NCBI GenBank assembly: GCA_947846985.1
Contig: CANTUZ010000001.1
Coordinates: 190,511,455 to 190,575,454 of the forward strand
From: Fratercula arctica
Taxonomy: Eukaryota > Chordata > Aves > Charadriiformes > Alcidae
Direction of reading: 5' to 3'
DNA: 64,000 bases
Of the stretch, positions 24,346 to 38,200 are shown piece by piece. A program made the position numbers and the translations under genes. The number at the start of each line of letters is the position of its first letter. The stretch's first letter is position 1. Below the pieces are notes generated by a model. The model ran no database searches. It saw nothing but the letters and a program-made list of their open reading frames with translations, and was not told the DNA's origin.

Positions 24346-27300
24346 GTCATATGTGGATCCGATTACAAAAAGATGTGTATGGTATGGTAGAACATGTGCA
24401 TAGTTAAGGGCCTGTATAGAAGGAAAAAAGAACCGTGGTGAAAAGTGGTGTTCATACTGGTGGATTTGGGGATTAGTAAACTCCCCTCTCTCTCTCTCTC
24501 ATTCCCTTCCCCTGTCCTAGTGTGAAGCTGCACTGGGTCACCTGTATTGAGCTGGCTTTGTACAAACTGCATCACAATGTGGATCCAGAATTAAAGAGAT
24601 GAGGGACACACACATACAGGGGTGGTTCTTGGTTGCCACTGAACACAATTGCCCATGCTATGATGATCTGCATGAGATCTTTGAGAGGAAGGCTGTGCTA
24701 TGGACCTCCTGTGGTCCACGTGCTTCAGCAGTGAGTGCTGAGTGTCCACAAGCAGATGCTGTAGCCTAAGAACCAGGTCTTCTTCTTGACTTCCTCAGCC
24801 ATTAAGGCCACAGTGGGTGTAAGGAAGGGACTTTATTACCTGCAGCAGCCCAAGGGGCAAGTTCACATCTGTGGTGTGATGCAGAAGCAAAGATTCAGAG
24901 TGTCTTCATGTGGGTAATGACATTGGAGATGAAGAAAGACAGGAAAAAGAGATCTTCGGATGTGCACAGGCTGTATTAGGGACATCAGTTGATGCAGTGG
25001 ACTGACCTTGACAACTAGAAGGCATGCATTGATAAGATGGGGAGAACCATCCAGTGGGGCATTTCTCTCTGCCCCACACACCCACCATAGATGGGGGGTT
25101 TATGGTTTATTCATGAGAGGGCTCTCCACCATGTTTCATTGAAAATCACTTCTGCTGCAAAGATTGCTGATGGCTGGTCGGAGCACACACCTTACTTTGT
25201 GTTCCTTTGTCCATGCCAGCTCCCCAAATACTGTTGTTAGTGGTATAGATATCGTGTGAGTTAATTCAGAAAGCATGTTGGGACGCACGGTCCTGAACAA
25301 GTACCTTATCATCAACAGGGCAACAGGCTCGTTCCCACAAACTTGTGCTCATTCTTGCCTTAATCCAGCAGAGACTGTAAGCATGTGCTTATTTTAAAGA
25401 GCACAAAGTACTTTTGAATTTCTGTGGGACTCCTCACATGCTTCCCATTTTGCATAGCTTTAATTGCTTTGCTGAATCAGAGTCAGAAGACGCTTGCAGG
25501 GACTGAACCCATAATGCTCAATGTTTTTTCATTGTTGGTTAGTCGTCCCAGGTGTGACAGTATCAATTATTGTGCAGTTGAAGGAGAACATCCTCTTTGC
25601 TCAATAGTTTTCTACTGAAGCATAAGGTGACCTGCAGGTGGGTGTCCCCATGTGAGAAGTGTGTTATTTTGTCAGGCTGGTGTGTCACCTTCTAAGAATG
25701 ACACTTCTCACCTGCAAAATACAGGGGGATGGCCAAATTACCAGCTGAGCAAAGATCAGGGCTGAGCCACCATCCTTGTCCTGCTGAAAAGATTACTTCA
25801 TCTTCTAAGTGTGTCATGCAAGCTGCTTTAACTATGAGCTAATTTAAATTTCTTATGCTTTGGCTAAGATTAGTTCATATAGTGACATTTAAATTTCATT
25901 TGCTCACAGTAATTTTGTTTTGCAGAATGTTGCAGATAACAGAAATGGCAGATTATGTAAATAGCCATTTATAAACAGCAGCTTTTTTCAATACATTGTT
26001 CTGAACACTCTACCCAAATTGCCTTGTACATGTTCCTCATTTTAAATATGTGTGTCTGTGACCAGACACTTTGCTTCAACAAACATTTTTAAGTTTCACC
26101 CGTCTCCCCAAAAGTACGTCAGTTAAACTAAAAATGCTGTTGAATGCCAGTTATTTCAACAAACAACAATAACGACAAAAATCCCTGTGCAAAGGGCAAA
26201 AGATATAAACTAGCCATCTGCTACAAGCAGCAACAACACCACCAAAATGTGTAAGAAAGGAATTATAATGCCTGAAGTGAGATTGCTAGACATTTCCCAG
26301 AAAGCCATATACATTTCTTTTTCTTTACGATATTTGGAAACTTGTCTAATTATGGCAGTGAGAGCTTGAGATAGATAGTTAAGCTGAATATTCATACAAG
26401 TGCTAGTGCTACACTCTGCGTCTTTCCATGGAATTCCCTCATTCCCGTAAGGGCAGTGCTGTCACACAGGTAAGCAGTACTGCTGGTCAGTAGAGGCTTT
26501 GTTGGAGTAGGGAAAGCACTTGCTGCCAAGGTCAGGGCTTTGCAAATCCTAATTGAAAGAAGAACCCATGGAGGCATTGCTAAGAACCCATAGTTTTCTT
26601 TCCTTACTAAAATTCAAAATGAAAAATTAAAAAAAAAAAAAAAAGAGAGAGAGAAAGGAAAGAAGAGGATGGGTTTGCTGAAAAGGGATGGCACAAGCTG
26701 AAGGCCAAACAGAAATCCTTAGTGCTAAATGGCAGAGGGAAAACAAAGAAAAGCGGCACTTCCCGTTGTATTCACTGAGGGTAGATAAGAGATTGAATTA
26801 CACCTTGCTTCTCCAGTGGCGGTGAGGGTGGCTTAAGCTGACGTGACTTGTGGAGATGCGCGATGGATGCCTCCCAGCAGCAGCAGCAGGTCACACCGGC
26901 CCTGCCGGGCATGGAGGCTGCGTTCCTCCAGGAGCTGCACCCCCCATTGCCCTGGGCTTTTGCAAAACTCTCTGTTCTCTCTGCGTCTTCCCTTTCCAGA
27001 CCGGTGGGTGGTTTTCAGAAATACCAAGATTCAAACAGGAGCCAGGAGGGAATACTGTGAATGTGAATGGGATGCTGCTGGCCGCCTTAAGGTCAACTGG
27101 TTATATTCAACTTGATTTTGGTTTCTCTGGATCAGATCTTTCAATGCCTGACCTAGAGGAATCCAAATGAAAAAGATTTGAATGGTCCAGAGAAGTAGCT
27201 GAAAAGTGTAGGGGAAAAGTTTGTCATAAATGACATAAAGTATGTATTGCATAAATAAATGGTATGAAAAAAGAAGACAAAGCTGCATGAAGGGTGAACG

Positions 27301-28867
27301 TACAATTGCAGTGAAGTAATTTAAACGCAGTGATCATTGCTGAATGTATAAATACATGCACAGAAAACAAAATCTTTTAATTACATAATGGTTATTAGTA
27401 ACTATTATTAATGTTCTCCCAAAGTATTTATTATAATCAGATTTCAATATTATTTATTAATAATGACTATCTTAAAAACTAGTATAATGTAAATACATGT
27501 TTATCCATTTTTTAAAGATAACCTCTGCTATGTGCTTTCATTATAGCTCAGGTATAAATAAAAGGTTTCCAGCATATTTTATTAAATTTTGCATAACTAC
27601 TCTTTTAATGATTTTTTTTTTTTTTTTTATATTTATGTTTGAGGCAGCAGAATTGTACAAACAGTTTAATGGCAGATGCAGGACAACAAAGTTCATATAT
27701 GCATTAAACTGTACAGCTATATACGTAAGACAGGCCAACTAGGGTGTCATTGTATTCTGGGAGGGAAAAAAAAAGGCAAAAAAAAGCTAGACTGTAGTCT
27801 GTAAACTGTGACTATCCACTTAACATGGATTTGATGAGTATGACTAAAGGAGAAAGCATGAGTATGAAGAGACGGGGATGGAAAGAGTTAGATTGAGAGG
27901 CATTAAATTTTATCTGGGATCCATTAAGATAAGGATGTGGATGGAGTACACTTCATAGAGGAGAGCATTTCAACAGCAGCACTACAAACTTCTTCTGTAT
28001 TGCATTTATTGACCTTATAACTGGCTTTCTACCATCACAACTGCGAGTCATGCCTGTTCTAAAGCCCTGATAGCCCTGCAGAATATATCAGCCAAATCCC
28101 AGGTCAGCGCATGCTCTCAGCGTGAATCTCAGGAGCTGTTTGGACACTGCAGTTATTATAGACAAAACATCAGGGGAGGCTGCCAGCCCCACGGTCTGCC
28201 CCTTGCTCAGGGAACAGACTAACAGGAGAGAGGCTGCCACGCACAGTTTCTGGTTGTCACCTCCCCAGCCAGGGAGAGGATGGTCTTCCTGCCTCAGAGA
28301 GCTTAGAAGCTTTAATTGGACTGATGCAAGGAAGAGGAGAGGATAGTACTTTTTAGTAGAAAATCTGGTCAATCCGATTTTAAAGTGGGTCAGCAAGGAC
28401 TAGTACAAAGGGACAGTACAGTAAGTGGGATCTTCTCCCTCTTTCTTCCACCAGGAAGGAGGAGATACAAGGATGTTTTAGACACTGTCTAGTTCTTAGC
28501 CGCTGAAATGTGTCTTAAGGGACTGAAGAGAGTGATGAACTCCCTGAAGAAGGAAGTTTCAGGAGTGGTAGCTGGTGACAAAAAAAAAAAGATAAATTTT
28601 GGGGAGAAATGGAGGGATGGAATAGCAAGGCTCATGTGCTTTGCCTGCAGCTTTTCTGCTGCCCACAATCTGGACTGCCCCATGTCATTGGGAGGACAAT
28701 GTGCATCCTGTTTTGGAGAGGAACACGTAAGCAGGTGCGTGTACCTGGTTTGTACTTTTTTAGAGAAGCCAAAGGAGTGAAACCAGTGACAAGTGTGACT
28801 GGGAGGCTAGTTCATGATTGTGTGGAAAGTGTCAACTAATACCCATTACAGCCAAATCATATCATCA
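24346..28867. other. Non-coding sequence with one CpG-richer patch
   Basis: An 11-bp inverted repeat lies at 25,652-25,711, A16 at 26,629-26,644 and T17 at 27,612-27,628. The interval 26,815-26,960 is richer in G+C and CpG, with a CRE-like TGACGTGA and a (CAG)5 tract (see findings). The interval 27,300-27,600 is strongly AT-rich. No established gene. Confidence 0.55.
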
Positions 28868-29615
28868 GGGAATCATGGAATGGTTAGAGTTGGAAAGGAC
28901 CTTAAGGATCATCTAGTTCCAAGCCCTCTGCCATGGGCAGGGACACCTCCCACTAGACCAGGTTGCCCAAAGCCTCATCCAGCCTGGCCTTGAACACTTC
29001 CAGGGATGGGGCATCCACAACTTCTCTGGGCAACCTGTTCCAGTGCCTCACCACCCTCACAGTAAAGAATTTCCTTGTAATATCCAATTTAAACCTAACC
29101 TCTTTCAGTTTAAAACTGTTACCCCTCATCCCATCACTATACTCCCTGAAAAATTGTCCCTCCCCATCTTTCCTGTAGGCCCCCTTCAGGTACTGGAAGG
29201 CTGCTATAAGGTCTCCCTGGAGCTGTTTCTTCTCGAGGCTGAACACCCCCAACTCTCTCAGCCTGTCCTCACAGGAGAGGTGCTCCAGCCCTCTGATCAC
29301 CTTTGTGGCCCTCTTCTGGACCTGCTCCAACAGGTCCATGTCCTTCTTATGTTGGGGACACCAAAGCTGGACGCAGTACCCCAAGTGGTGTCTCACGAGA
29401 GCAGAGGGGCAGAATCACCTGCCTTGCCCTGCTGGCCAGGGTTCTTTTGATGCAGCCCAGGATACATTTGGTTGTCTGGGCTGCAAGTGCCCAGTGCCGA
29501 CTCATGTTGAGCTTCTCATCCATCAACACCCCCAAGTCCTTCTCCTCAGCGCTGCTCAGATGGATTTGACTTTGAGGGTAATAACTGACTCCCAGTTTGG
29601 ACCTCATAGGCCCCC
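28868..29615 (-). mobile_element. CR1 LINE, the best-preserved copy in the window
   Basis: It begins on the plus strand with AATCATGGAATGGTTAGAG (complement of the 3' tail) and extends 5'-ward to about 29,615. On the minus strand an open frame at 28,953-29,396 covers about 147 codons of the ORF2 C-terminus. Landmarks are [58 protein letters not shown] second frame further 5' (29,347-29,607) reads EEKDLGVLMDEKLN and [10 protein letters not shown], separated from the first by a frameshift. It is dead as an element because the endonuclease and most of the reverse transcriptase are missing. The relatively long intact stretch suggests it is younger than its neighbours here. Confidence 0.95.
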
Positions 29616-32600
29616 ACTTTTCTAATAATCACTTCCAATAAGATATTTATCATATAATTTCAGAAGGATATGGAGGTCATGATGAACTGTACTCATTTAA
29701 ATAAATTTACCCCATGACGCTATTTCCCATTGCATTTTCAGAAAATTAGAAAACAAAGTTCAAAAAATGTTAAAAAATAAACAGAAATACTTTAACTATC
29801 AAAATTTCTTTTAAAAGCTTTTCAAAACTTGTCTAGTCTAGGATGAGCTATTATGTGTAAATTGTATAATATTTTCTCTCTTTTGATAGAAATTACAAGA
29901 AGAAAAGGACTGACGCTGAAAGCTGAATTCAATACCAGAAGCATATAGAAATGCATATAGAAATGCTGTATTCAGTATTAACTTTGGAGAGGCTCTCAGC
30001 ATTCTATATTCAGTCCTGAAATTTTATTAGACTGTTAAATAATTAATTGCATATATATACCTTTAAAAGGACTTTTGCAATGAAAACCTCTATAGCTCTA
30101 TTCAAACTTACCTATTGTCTCTTCAAAATTTGTTGGTTTTTCCTCCCTGAGGTTAAATATAAAATAGGATCCAGCTTTTCTAAAACATTGCAGAAAATCT
30201 CTTTCCCAGCTTACCTCAAAACTTCTTTAATCTTCCTTTCCCTCCCTTTCTTCCAGAATCTCTTTCCGAGATCATTTTTTTTTTCATCTTCTCAACACTA
30301 TGGGGACACAGAAGCTCAATTTGGGGACCTAGGTACCGCACTTACCAAGAGAAAATGGCAGAGGAGTCCAGAGGGTAATGCAAATCACTAAATAAGGCTG
30401 TAAATTAGTTGGTTAACCTAATTAGTTAACCTAAATCTAAATTTGATTCTGTAAGTGCTCTCCCTGAATTGTGGCTGAATGTAAAATTCTGTGAAGGCTT
30501 ACGCAGCAAGCTTTCAACTACTTTATTCTTTTTGATGCTCATAACTTACAGTTTACAGGCAGGTTTCTATTCGTGTCATGTGCAAAATAGGAGTTATAAG
30601 AAGAAATAACTGTAAGCATAATGCAATTTAGGACTTCAAAACTTCCTTTTGATCAGAACTAAAATGAGCAAAATCTTTCAATATTACCACTAAGTCCTTT
30701 TCTGTTGTCTGCATTACTTTATCCATTTTGCTTTCACCAAAATAAAGAGTTTTCTATTTCCTAAATCTATTGCTAGGTTATTATTTAATGAAAAGATGAG
30801 CTCTGGGCTGGAGTATCAGAGTACTTACAAAATAGGATTGATCATTAGTGAAATAATTATCCTGATAATTTGCAGGACCTTTGTCTTTACATACATCACT
30901 AATGGAACTAAGCTTGATAAACTTTATTCAGCAAGTTACATATTTTCAACTGTAGAGACACGGTGATCAAGTAAACTAACCACTCAACTTAGTAGAGCCA
31001 GTACTTTTTGCACTGAATACATTATTTTCCATTTAAGTCACAGATCCTCTTTACGAAAGATAATTCTGATGTAAAGATTTCAAATAAAATCCACTACAAT
31101 AACTTCATGTGCTGTATCACTGGTTAAGCAGAAAGCCTTTCTCGCCACAATGGTTTTTTATTTTTTAAACCCGAATGCATCTTGTCCCTCAGAAAGTATA
31201 ATTTAGTGATTACTGGGGAAAAACAGCATTTCCTTTCAGTTGATTGTGTATAATTTATTTGCAAAGTTAGGCTCACTTAAAAAACCCCACATATATCGTA
31301 TATAATTCCAACCAATTGCCAGCCATTGCTATTCTAGTTAATTCGGATACTATTGAAGTGAACCTGTCGCTCCCTCGCTGTGTTATTGTAATAGATCACC
31401 AGCATGAGTCTGGCAGATGTGTCAGTTCCCAGGACGGAGTAGTGTTATAAGTTTTAGTAAAAAGAAAAAAACTAAAGAAGTTACTCGAGAGTTTGGGACC
31501 AATGTTAATTAGCTGTATAGACCTGTAACAATTCTGCAAAATTAAAAACTTTTTCAAGGCAGTAAACGTTGCCCGGAGCAGCCTGAGCTCTGAGCCCGCT
31601 CTCCCATTCTGCGCTGACACTGGGCAGCTTCCTACCACTGCGGATGGTGGGATGAGGAAGGGTGTTGCGTCCCCCTCTGCCTGGTGAACTGGTGTTTTTC
31701 AGCAGATTATGGAACAACAGCGTGTCACCTACTGATAAGGCATCATGGCTCACGGTTACTGTCTAAGTACGTGGCCCAAGACCAGTCACTGGGATGTGGA
31801 TGTCACCTGCACAACCCCATCATCTGCAGTGGATGCTGGAAGTCACAATGTGCCAGGTATGCAAAAAAAGCAGCTGTCATCCTTGATGACTATTAGGCAT
31901 AATTGCCAAGTTTTCTTTCTTTCTGCGCACAGGGTGCTAAGCTCCCTATTCTTTCAAGTAGTCGCTGAAGAAATGTCCTGCCTTTGTGAACCAAAATAGC
32001 ACTTTCTGTGCCCAGGCCATCTTGGTTCTGGAATTTGAGCTATATTCCTTCAAGCATACGTTTCACTAAAACTATATTTTCTGCTGGTTGAATTCAATGA
32101 CAAATTCTGCCAATGCATGAGACAATGTGAACTTATCTGTCTTCTAAAATGTGAACTTATCTCTCTTCTAGTTTATCTATATGGTCTATGAGGCTGTCTA
32201 TAAAAGCTATTTCCTTCTATGGTCCCTGTCACCACAGTGTTGTCAGTAGAAAAATTGAGGGCAACATTTCTTTTACTACTGGGAACTTAGCTAACATAGG
32301 ATAATGCAGAAGTCACGATAAAACCCCACTGATGTTCTCTGAAATGTGCTGGTGCTTTATTGCTGACTAAAGGAACAACAATTTTCTCCCGTCCCCTGAG
32401 TAAGCAGATGGGACTCTAAATACTGAAAGGAATGGATCACTTAGATTTAAAAGATACTTTAGTGAATAAAAAAGTATTATGGCACAGCTTGATGGAGCTC
32501 CAAGCTGAAAAGAGAGGGAGAATGTGGTTGTCATATGGGTATTTCTGAGTTATACGACCCCTTAGGCAGCGCTAACAGGGAGGAAAATGGGTAGAGCTCC

Positions 32601-33473
32601 CTTTTGTGCACCCCTTTCAGAATAAGAAATGCAAAGGCAGGGCAGCACATCGCTCACGGCAAAGCCTCGGTGGTGGTTACTCAGTCAAGGACAGAAATGC
32701 TGCTTGCACTACTGAGTTATCTCATCTAGTTTAACCTCATGATATCTGCTGGTGTGAATGTTTTATTACAGCTGTTAAGACTACAATGACTTCCTTTCTC
32801 CCCAGCCTCATCGTTGTTTGAGAGAGATGTGGTGGAAGGAAATATGAATGGAAACAACCTTGTTTGCATGCTTCTCACTTGACACAAGTGCTGTTGCACA
32901 AGGTTGCTGGCTGTTGGAAATTGCCACCATTTTTAAACAACAGTTATTGTCTTCGGTATCAGAGGGTACGGGTTTTTCTCTCTCACTGCAGTAATTTTTG
33001 AATTAATTTGCCACAGAAGGGAGTAATCCAGGAAGCCTCCCTACTTTCTGTTGTTGCCTTCAGTATCAGTCCTCGGGTGTCTTTTTTGTTATGAGAACGT
33101 ACATAGGAGATCATCTGGCTGCTTTTGCTATGGTTTAATGACAGAAGATAAAAACAGCGTCTCAGCTTTTCTGCTGGGGGTGTGCTGTGGTGAGTCCTGA
33201 CATGCAGGTCCCATCAACAACCCCACAAGGCTGTCCAGCAGATCCCTCCCCCTCGCCCCCCGCCAGCTCAGCTGGGGAGCAGCTATTCTCCTCAGGGACT
33301 GCATGCTCGGGCTCCCTTGCTGGCTGTTATTCAGGCAGGAGCACACACAGATCTCACCCCAGTACGGAGCTGGGATATGGCTGGTGTGTCCCAGAAGCTC
33401 CTGGATTCCATGCTCTGTATGTAGTCGAGAAACCTGTGATCAGATGAGAAATATGGTTGTCCCCTAGAAGATT
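29616..33473. other. Non-coding, AT-rich sequence
   Basis: No gene recognised. A 24-bp unit, GTGAACTTATCTGTCTTCTA and its near copy, is duplicated in tandem at about 32,125-32,172. A G+C-richer patch at 33,180-33,420 has overlapping open frames on both strands and is followed by a long poly(A). Confidence 0.6.
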
Positions 33474-33499
33474 AAAAAAAAAAAAAAAAAAAAAAAAAA
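33474..33499 (+). repeat. Poly(A) tract, 26 A
   Basis: Uninterrupted A26. The preceding 300 bp are G+C-richer than average and hold an 86-codon plus-strand frame (33,187-33,447), so a retroposed transcript is possible. No AATAAA lies immediately upstream and no flanking duplication is evident. Confidence 0.9.
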
Positions 33500-34027
33500 T
33501 CTGTAAGGATTTTGTGTGTGTACTTCACTATCCTATTTTTCTTTTAAACTTTTCTTTTAAATGATTAATCTGTACTGTATAACATGACTCATTCACTTCT
33601 TTAGTGCAAGGTTGGACCATCTGATTATCAAGCTTACTGCTATGTGGGACTCCAGTTCCCTGAGGGTCTTTATCTGCCAATAATCTTAATTGCAGTTTGC
33701 TGTAATTGACATCTTATCTATTTCCTCTCCTTCTTTCCACTTAGAAAATTCAAAATGCTGACAAGCTTGCTCTAGTATTTGGTGGATGTGATAATTAAGG
33801 AGGAATTGGCAACCACTTCATCATCAAACTATTTTATATTTTTAATTAGAACTGCATTTAAGCTTTTGGTGAGGCATAAAAATAAATCTTAACCATAACC
33901 AGACCTAAAGCTGTGGCCCCCAACTTACAGCTGGTGTAAAAAGCAGTCAAAAGAAGGTAGCCTTTCTCTGCTGATTTACATCAATTAGCTGAATATAGGA
34001 TTCATTGATCTTTCTCAGAACTTTCCA

Positions 34028-34075
34028 GAAAATCAGAAATTCCAGAAATTCCAGAAAATCCAGAAAAATCCTTCC
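34028..34075. repeat. Short tandem array of a CCAGAAAT-like unit
   Basis: The units TCAGAAATT, CCAGAAATT, CCAGAAAAT and CCAGAAAAATCC follow each other with small length changes. This is a local 9-10 bp tandem repeat of four to five copies. Confidence 0.75.
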
Positions 34076-35223
34076 TCAAAGACTCCAAAGGAGTAAAAAA
34101 TGGCTCTTTAAATGCACTCTGGCCTTGATGTTGCAATTATTCAGATTCTATAGAAATATTTATGTTTCAACTCTTACAATCTAAAATTGATAGACATCTT
34201 TAGTTTATTTCTAATCTGCAAACTGCTTAACAAGATGCATTTAAGAGGGGAAAACAATCCAGAACAAAATCATTAATTATTAATGGTTATTATTATAATT
34301 ATACCAAAGAAGCTGAGTGTTGACACATTTTTGACAAATACTAATTTCTAAAGTTTTATCTATTATTATAAATTTTCTGTGGAAGCATTTTTGGTGAAAA
34401 AAAATGAAAGTGGCTGGTTGTCCTACACAAATGTGTAGAAGGTAGTTAAAATTCTGATGGTGCTTTAGAGCACCGTGGAATAGATACTTCCCCATCTTGG
34501 CAAGTTTGTAGAAGAGTCCTCTTCCTTCCCCCAAAAGTGCCTATCCAGCAGGTTCTGGCCTGGCTTCTCTCTGAGCTAGGCTGAGCAGCTGTCTGGCCCT
34601 GGTGCTATTTGTAAGGATTTGGGGGCACAAGGTAAATCAATAGTAGAATATTTGGGTTTAGTTATGCTAAACCAGCAGCTTTTGGGACACAGGCCGTGAC
34701 ATGTCTATCTCCAAGGCACCCCTGCTCTCATCCTCCTACCCCTTTTGTGGCAAAGGTCACCCCCGGTAAACCTTCTTTCACAGTTAAATACTTATGCTAC
34801 GCCTAAACTCTCTAGTCTAGAAGAAAAAGTGAACACCACCTTATTCTTCTATGAGTTTTAGTTGATCTACCTGTTAATTAATGACATCTTGGTTCTGCCA
34901 GCCTCCGCTCAGTTGAACCTTCGTGCCGATCATTTGGAATGGCACGCCAGCTATTGACCTATTACTCCTCTTTGCTTCACTGGACATTCACACAAACTAG
35001 CACTGAAGATGGAGTCCAAAGAAACAGACTTTCAGATTGCATAGTAGAGATTTGCACAAACCCAAACAAAAGGAAGAGGTGCTTCACTCCATGCCGAGTT
35101 AGACCAAACTCCTTGCTCTGGGATATTGTGGAAGTTTGACATGGGTTCAAGGTGAGCCTGTGTTGGATCATGGAAGAAAAGTACAGTGAGAGTTATTAAA
35201 CATAGAGAAGTTGCCCTTAGTGA

Positions 35224-35251
35224 ACTAGAGGAAATCTCCATTTCCTCTAGT
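35224..35251. repeat. Perfect 12-bp inverted repeat with 4-nt loop
   Basis: The left arm ACTAGAGGAAAT and right arm ATTTCCTCTAGT are exact complements, separated by CTCC. No longer palindrome or flanking duplication is seen, so it is not clearly a transposon. Confidence 0.85.
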
Positions 35252-38200
35252 GAAGTTTGGGAGGGTATTTGCTTTAGACTTTTTCCTAGGTTTCTGTTTT
35301 CAGGCACTCTTGCAGGTTCCTTAAGCTCTGGTCTTTTCCTGTGGAGTTAGCAGTAGCCCAGCAAAAAATAAGGAATAAGACCGCGAATGATCAGGGGAAT
35401 AGTATTTTGGTAAAGGGTTCTTTACAAGGAGGATGGCAGCTCCCAGAGAATTCTGGGGAAAAAAAAAAAATCTTGGAAAAAGCACCTGCAGAGGTTTCTG
35501 TTAGAGGGATGCAGTCACGGAAGCAAAGCTTACATGTGAATGACTCCAGATGGACAAACTTGCAGCAAAGCCTGCGAGCTGGGGCTTCGTGGTCATGCTT
35601 GGCCTAGGGGGAGCTGACATGTTTTCCCCTCAAATGGAGGAGAGATGGATACATTGCCCAGCATCAGTATCAGTGTTTCAAGAGCACAGGGAACGTCTTG
35701 CACAGTACTGGTGCAGGGTATTCTCTGTGTCATCACCAAACCCTCCATTAAGCATGCTGTGAAGAAGTAGATCACTGCACCAATCTAACTTTGAGGTTTT
35801 ATGTGGCAATTTGCACTGATGTTACAGCAACAGATAAAATCCCTCAGATGTCTGAAAGAAAGGAATGCAAATGAGGAATACGCAGGTCAGGAGGGGGAAT
35901 AAAGAGGGAACTGGTTCAGAAGCAGCCAAATTCTGACGTTACCCTGAGAAGGAGTGAGCTTTTCTTTTATTCTGAGAAGGGACAGTTGCTTTTCCTCATA
36001 GGGGAGTAGAGAAGAGAAAAGAAGTAATATTTTTTGAAGAAGTTAAGGGAATTGCAAGCTTATGCTTAAGGGAAGCTTGAGTTTACTCCACAAGCATGCC
36101 CTCTTATCGTAGAAAGGAATAGTTGGGGGTGAGAAAGGGGATCTGCACTGCCTCACTGTGGTTCATGTAGTAGAGGGGCTTGTGTGTGCGTTTACGTGTA
36201 TTACTTATGTACTGCAACTGTGTATACATAAATGTATAAAAATGTATAAAAATATGTATGCATTGTATTGCACTTCATATAGTAAATCAAATGACATGAG
36301 AAAATATCCAAGATGGATTGGATCTGAGATGAAGCTTGGTGGCTTCTCTCTGACACGAGCTATGCCACAGGCTTGAGAGGAAGGCCAAGGCGCGCAGCTT
36401 TTGTCAGGAAGAGGGTCGTGTTCCCTCCATCGTGCAAAGGCTTGCCCAATCTGCTGAAAAACAGAGACTGGATAAACCTTCAGGGATAAAGTTTAACATC
36501 CCTTCCTACATTTCTATTTTTTGTGATGACATTTCTGGGTATTACTGCAAATAATGCTTACTTTGTATTTAAGTGCTTTGTCCTGCAGTTTGATTTGGTG
36601 ATGCTTTCAGTCCAGGGCTTGATGAGGCTGGCAAAGTGAGAATAACCAGTCCTTGAGACCTTGAGGTCAGAGAGAAAGGGCACGGCAGTCTTTTAAAATG
36701 GGAAAATTCTTGCTAGTTTCTACAGATGAAAAACACAGGCTCTGTAACCATAGAAACATGATGGGCCAAGGATAATGCTGAACTTCTGATGAATTTCTTT
36801 TGTTTAGAACAAAACATTGTTTAGAAGAAGAGATACAGTGTAGATAAGGTATCATAACAGTGCTTTTCTTTCTGTACTTCCTTCCCCTCTTAGGTCTTGG
36901 AATACTTTAGATAGCTCTTATTATTCCATTTTACAGGAAGGGAAAGAGAGACGAAGCAAAGCTGATTTCCCCAAAGTCACATTGCAGAACCAGGAATAAA
37001 ACCCAACTCTTCTCAGGTTAAACAGGGTTGAATTGACAGAAAGAACTAAAGTGCTTGCAAACAGCTTTTTGAGTGATCCACCAAAACTTAGGTGAGATGT
37101 GACATGCTCTCCTGTCAGAAAGATGCTACACTCAGCCTTGCTCTTTGGCTGCATCAATACAACGGAAGATATGTTACACTCATCTGAACTAGCAGCTCTG
37201 GTATATCCAGACTCTGGGCAACTGCTTTGATTTCTTGCCTAAGCTATAGCCTTCATTTTCTGCCTCTGTGACTCCTTTGCTTTTGATGTCCAACATATAT
37301 AGATATACCTGGGCTAATTTGGTGTCCCTACCCTGCTGCAGTCATACCATTAAGGAGACGGAGCTTGAATCTTTCACTCTGTTCATGACACCAAAAGACA
37401 CACTATAAAATCCAAACATGCAAACTTCCAATGGTCTTTTGGGTTGTAACTCCTAAATACTCCCTGAAGATTAGGATAATACTCCTCTCTTCCATAAAAA
37501 TAATAAATTCCATTAACATTTTTTGGTATGAATGAGGAGAAAATTTGTCAATAGAAAATTGACAAGATAACAGGAGCACAGTGAGCTAGTCTGAGCAAGA
37601 AGGGGAGATTTGTAGAAAGCTGGCCAGTCTTGCCAACTGTCAGTTGTCTTATGTGTTGATGTGAAGCAAAAGTCTCATCAACATGAAAAAATAGATGTCA
37701 GCCTTAGCGAACAGTGGAGATGATATACTGCAATGGCAGAAAATAAGTGGACCACAAATGTGTTGCCTGGAATTATTTGCCAGGAATTTGATCCGTATCC
37801 AGTTTCTGAAAATACCAGCAGTGCAGAGGCATTTTGTTTCTAAACCTGTAATAATTGCACTTAATCTGCACAGCAAATTCTTTCTGTGAGAGAAAATGTT
37901 GATGAATGTAAGAGCGCAAACAGCCCCCCTCCCAAGATGAAAGAATCTGTATGTATGCATAAATATTAAGGGTACTCACCAAGCATCCACAGATATGACA
38001 TAGGATAAGATTATTAGCAATTAATGATATAGCAATTACAGAAGTAAACAACAAGCTTAGATCCCACGGTAAGTAACCTTTCAGTCAATGAAGGAACTCA
38101 TTTTTCATGCATTCAGGTTAGAAATGAGACTTTTTTTCATTGCAATCCCTTTTGATTTTGATGCAGAGTAATTAATACAAAATTCTGTCGTGTGGAAGCA

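Noticed and set aside
28963..29625. Plus-strand open frames of up to 135 codons
   Set aside because: They are antisense shadows of the CR1 ORF2 remnant on the minus strand.
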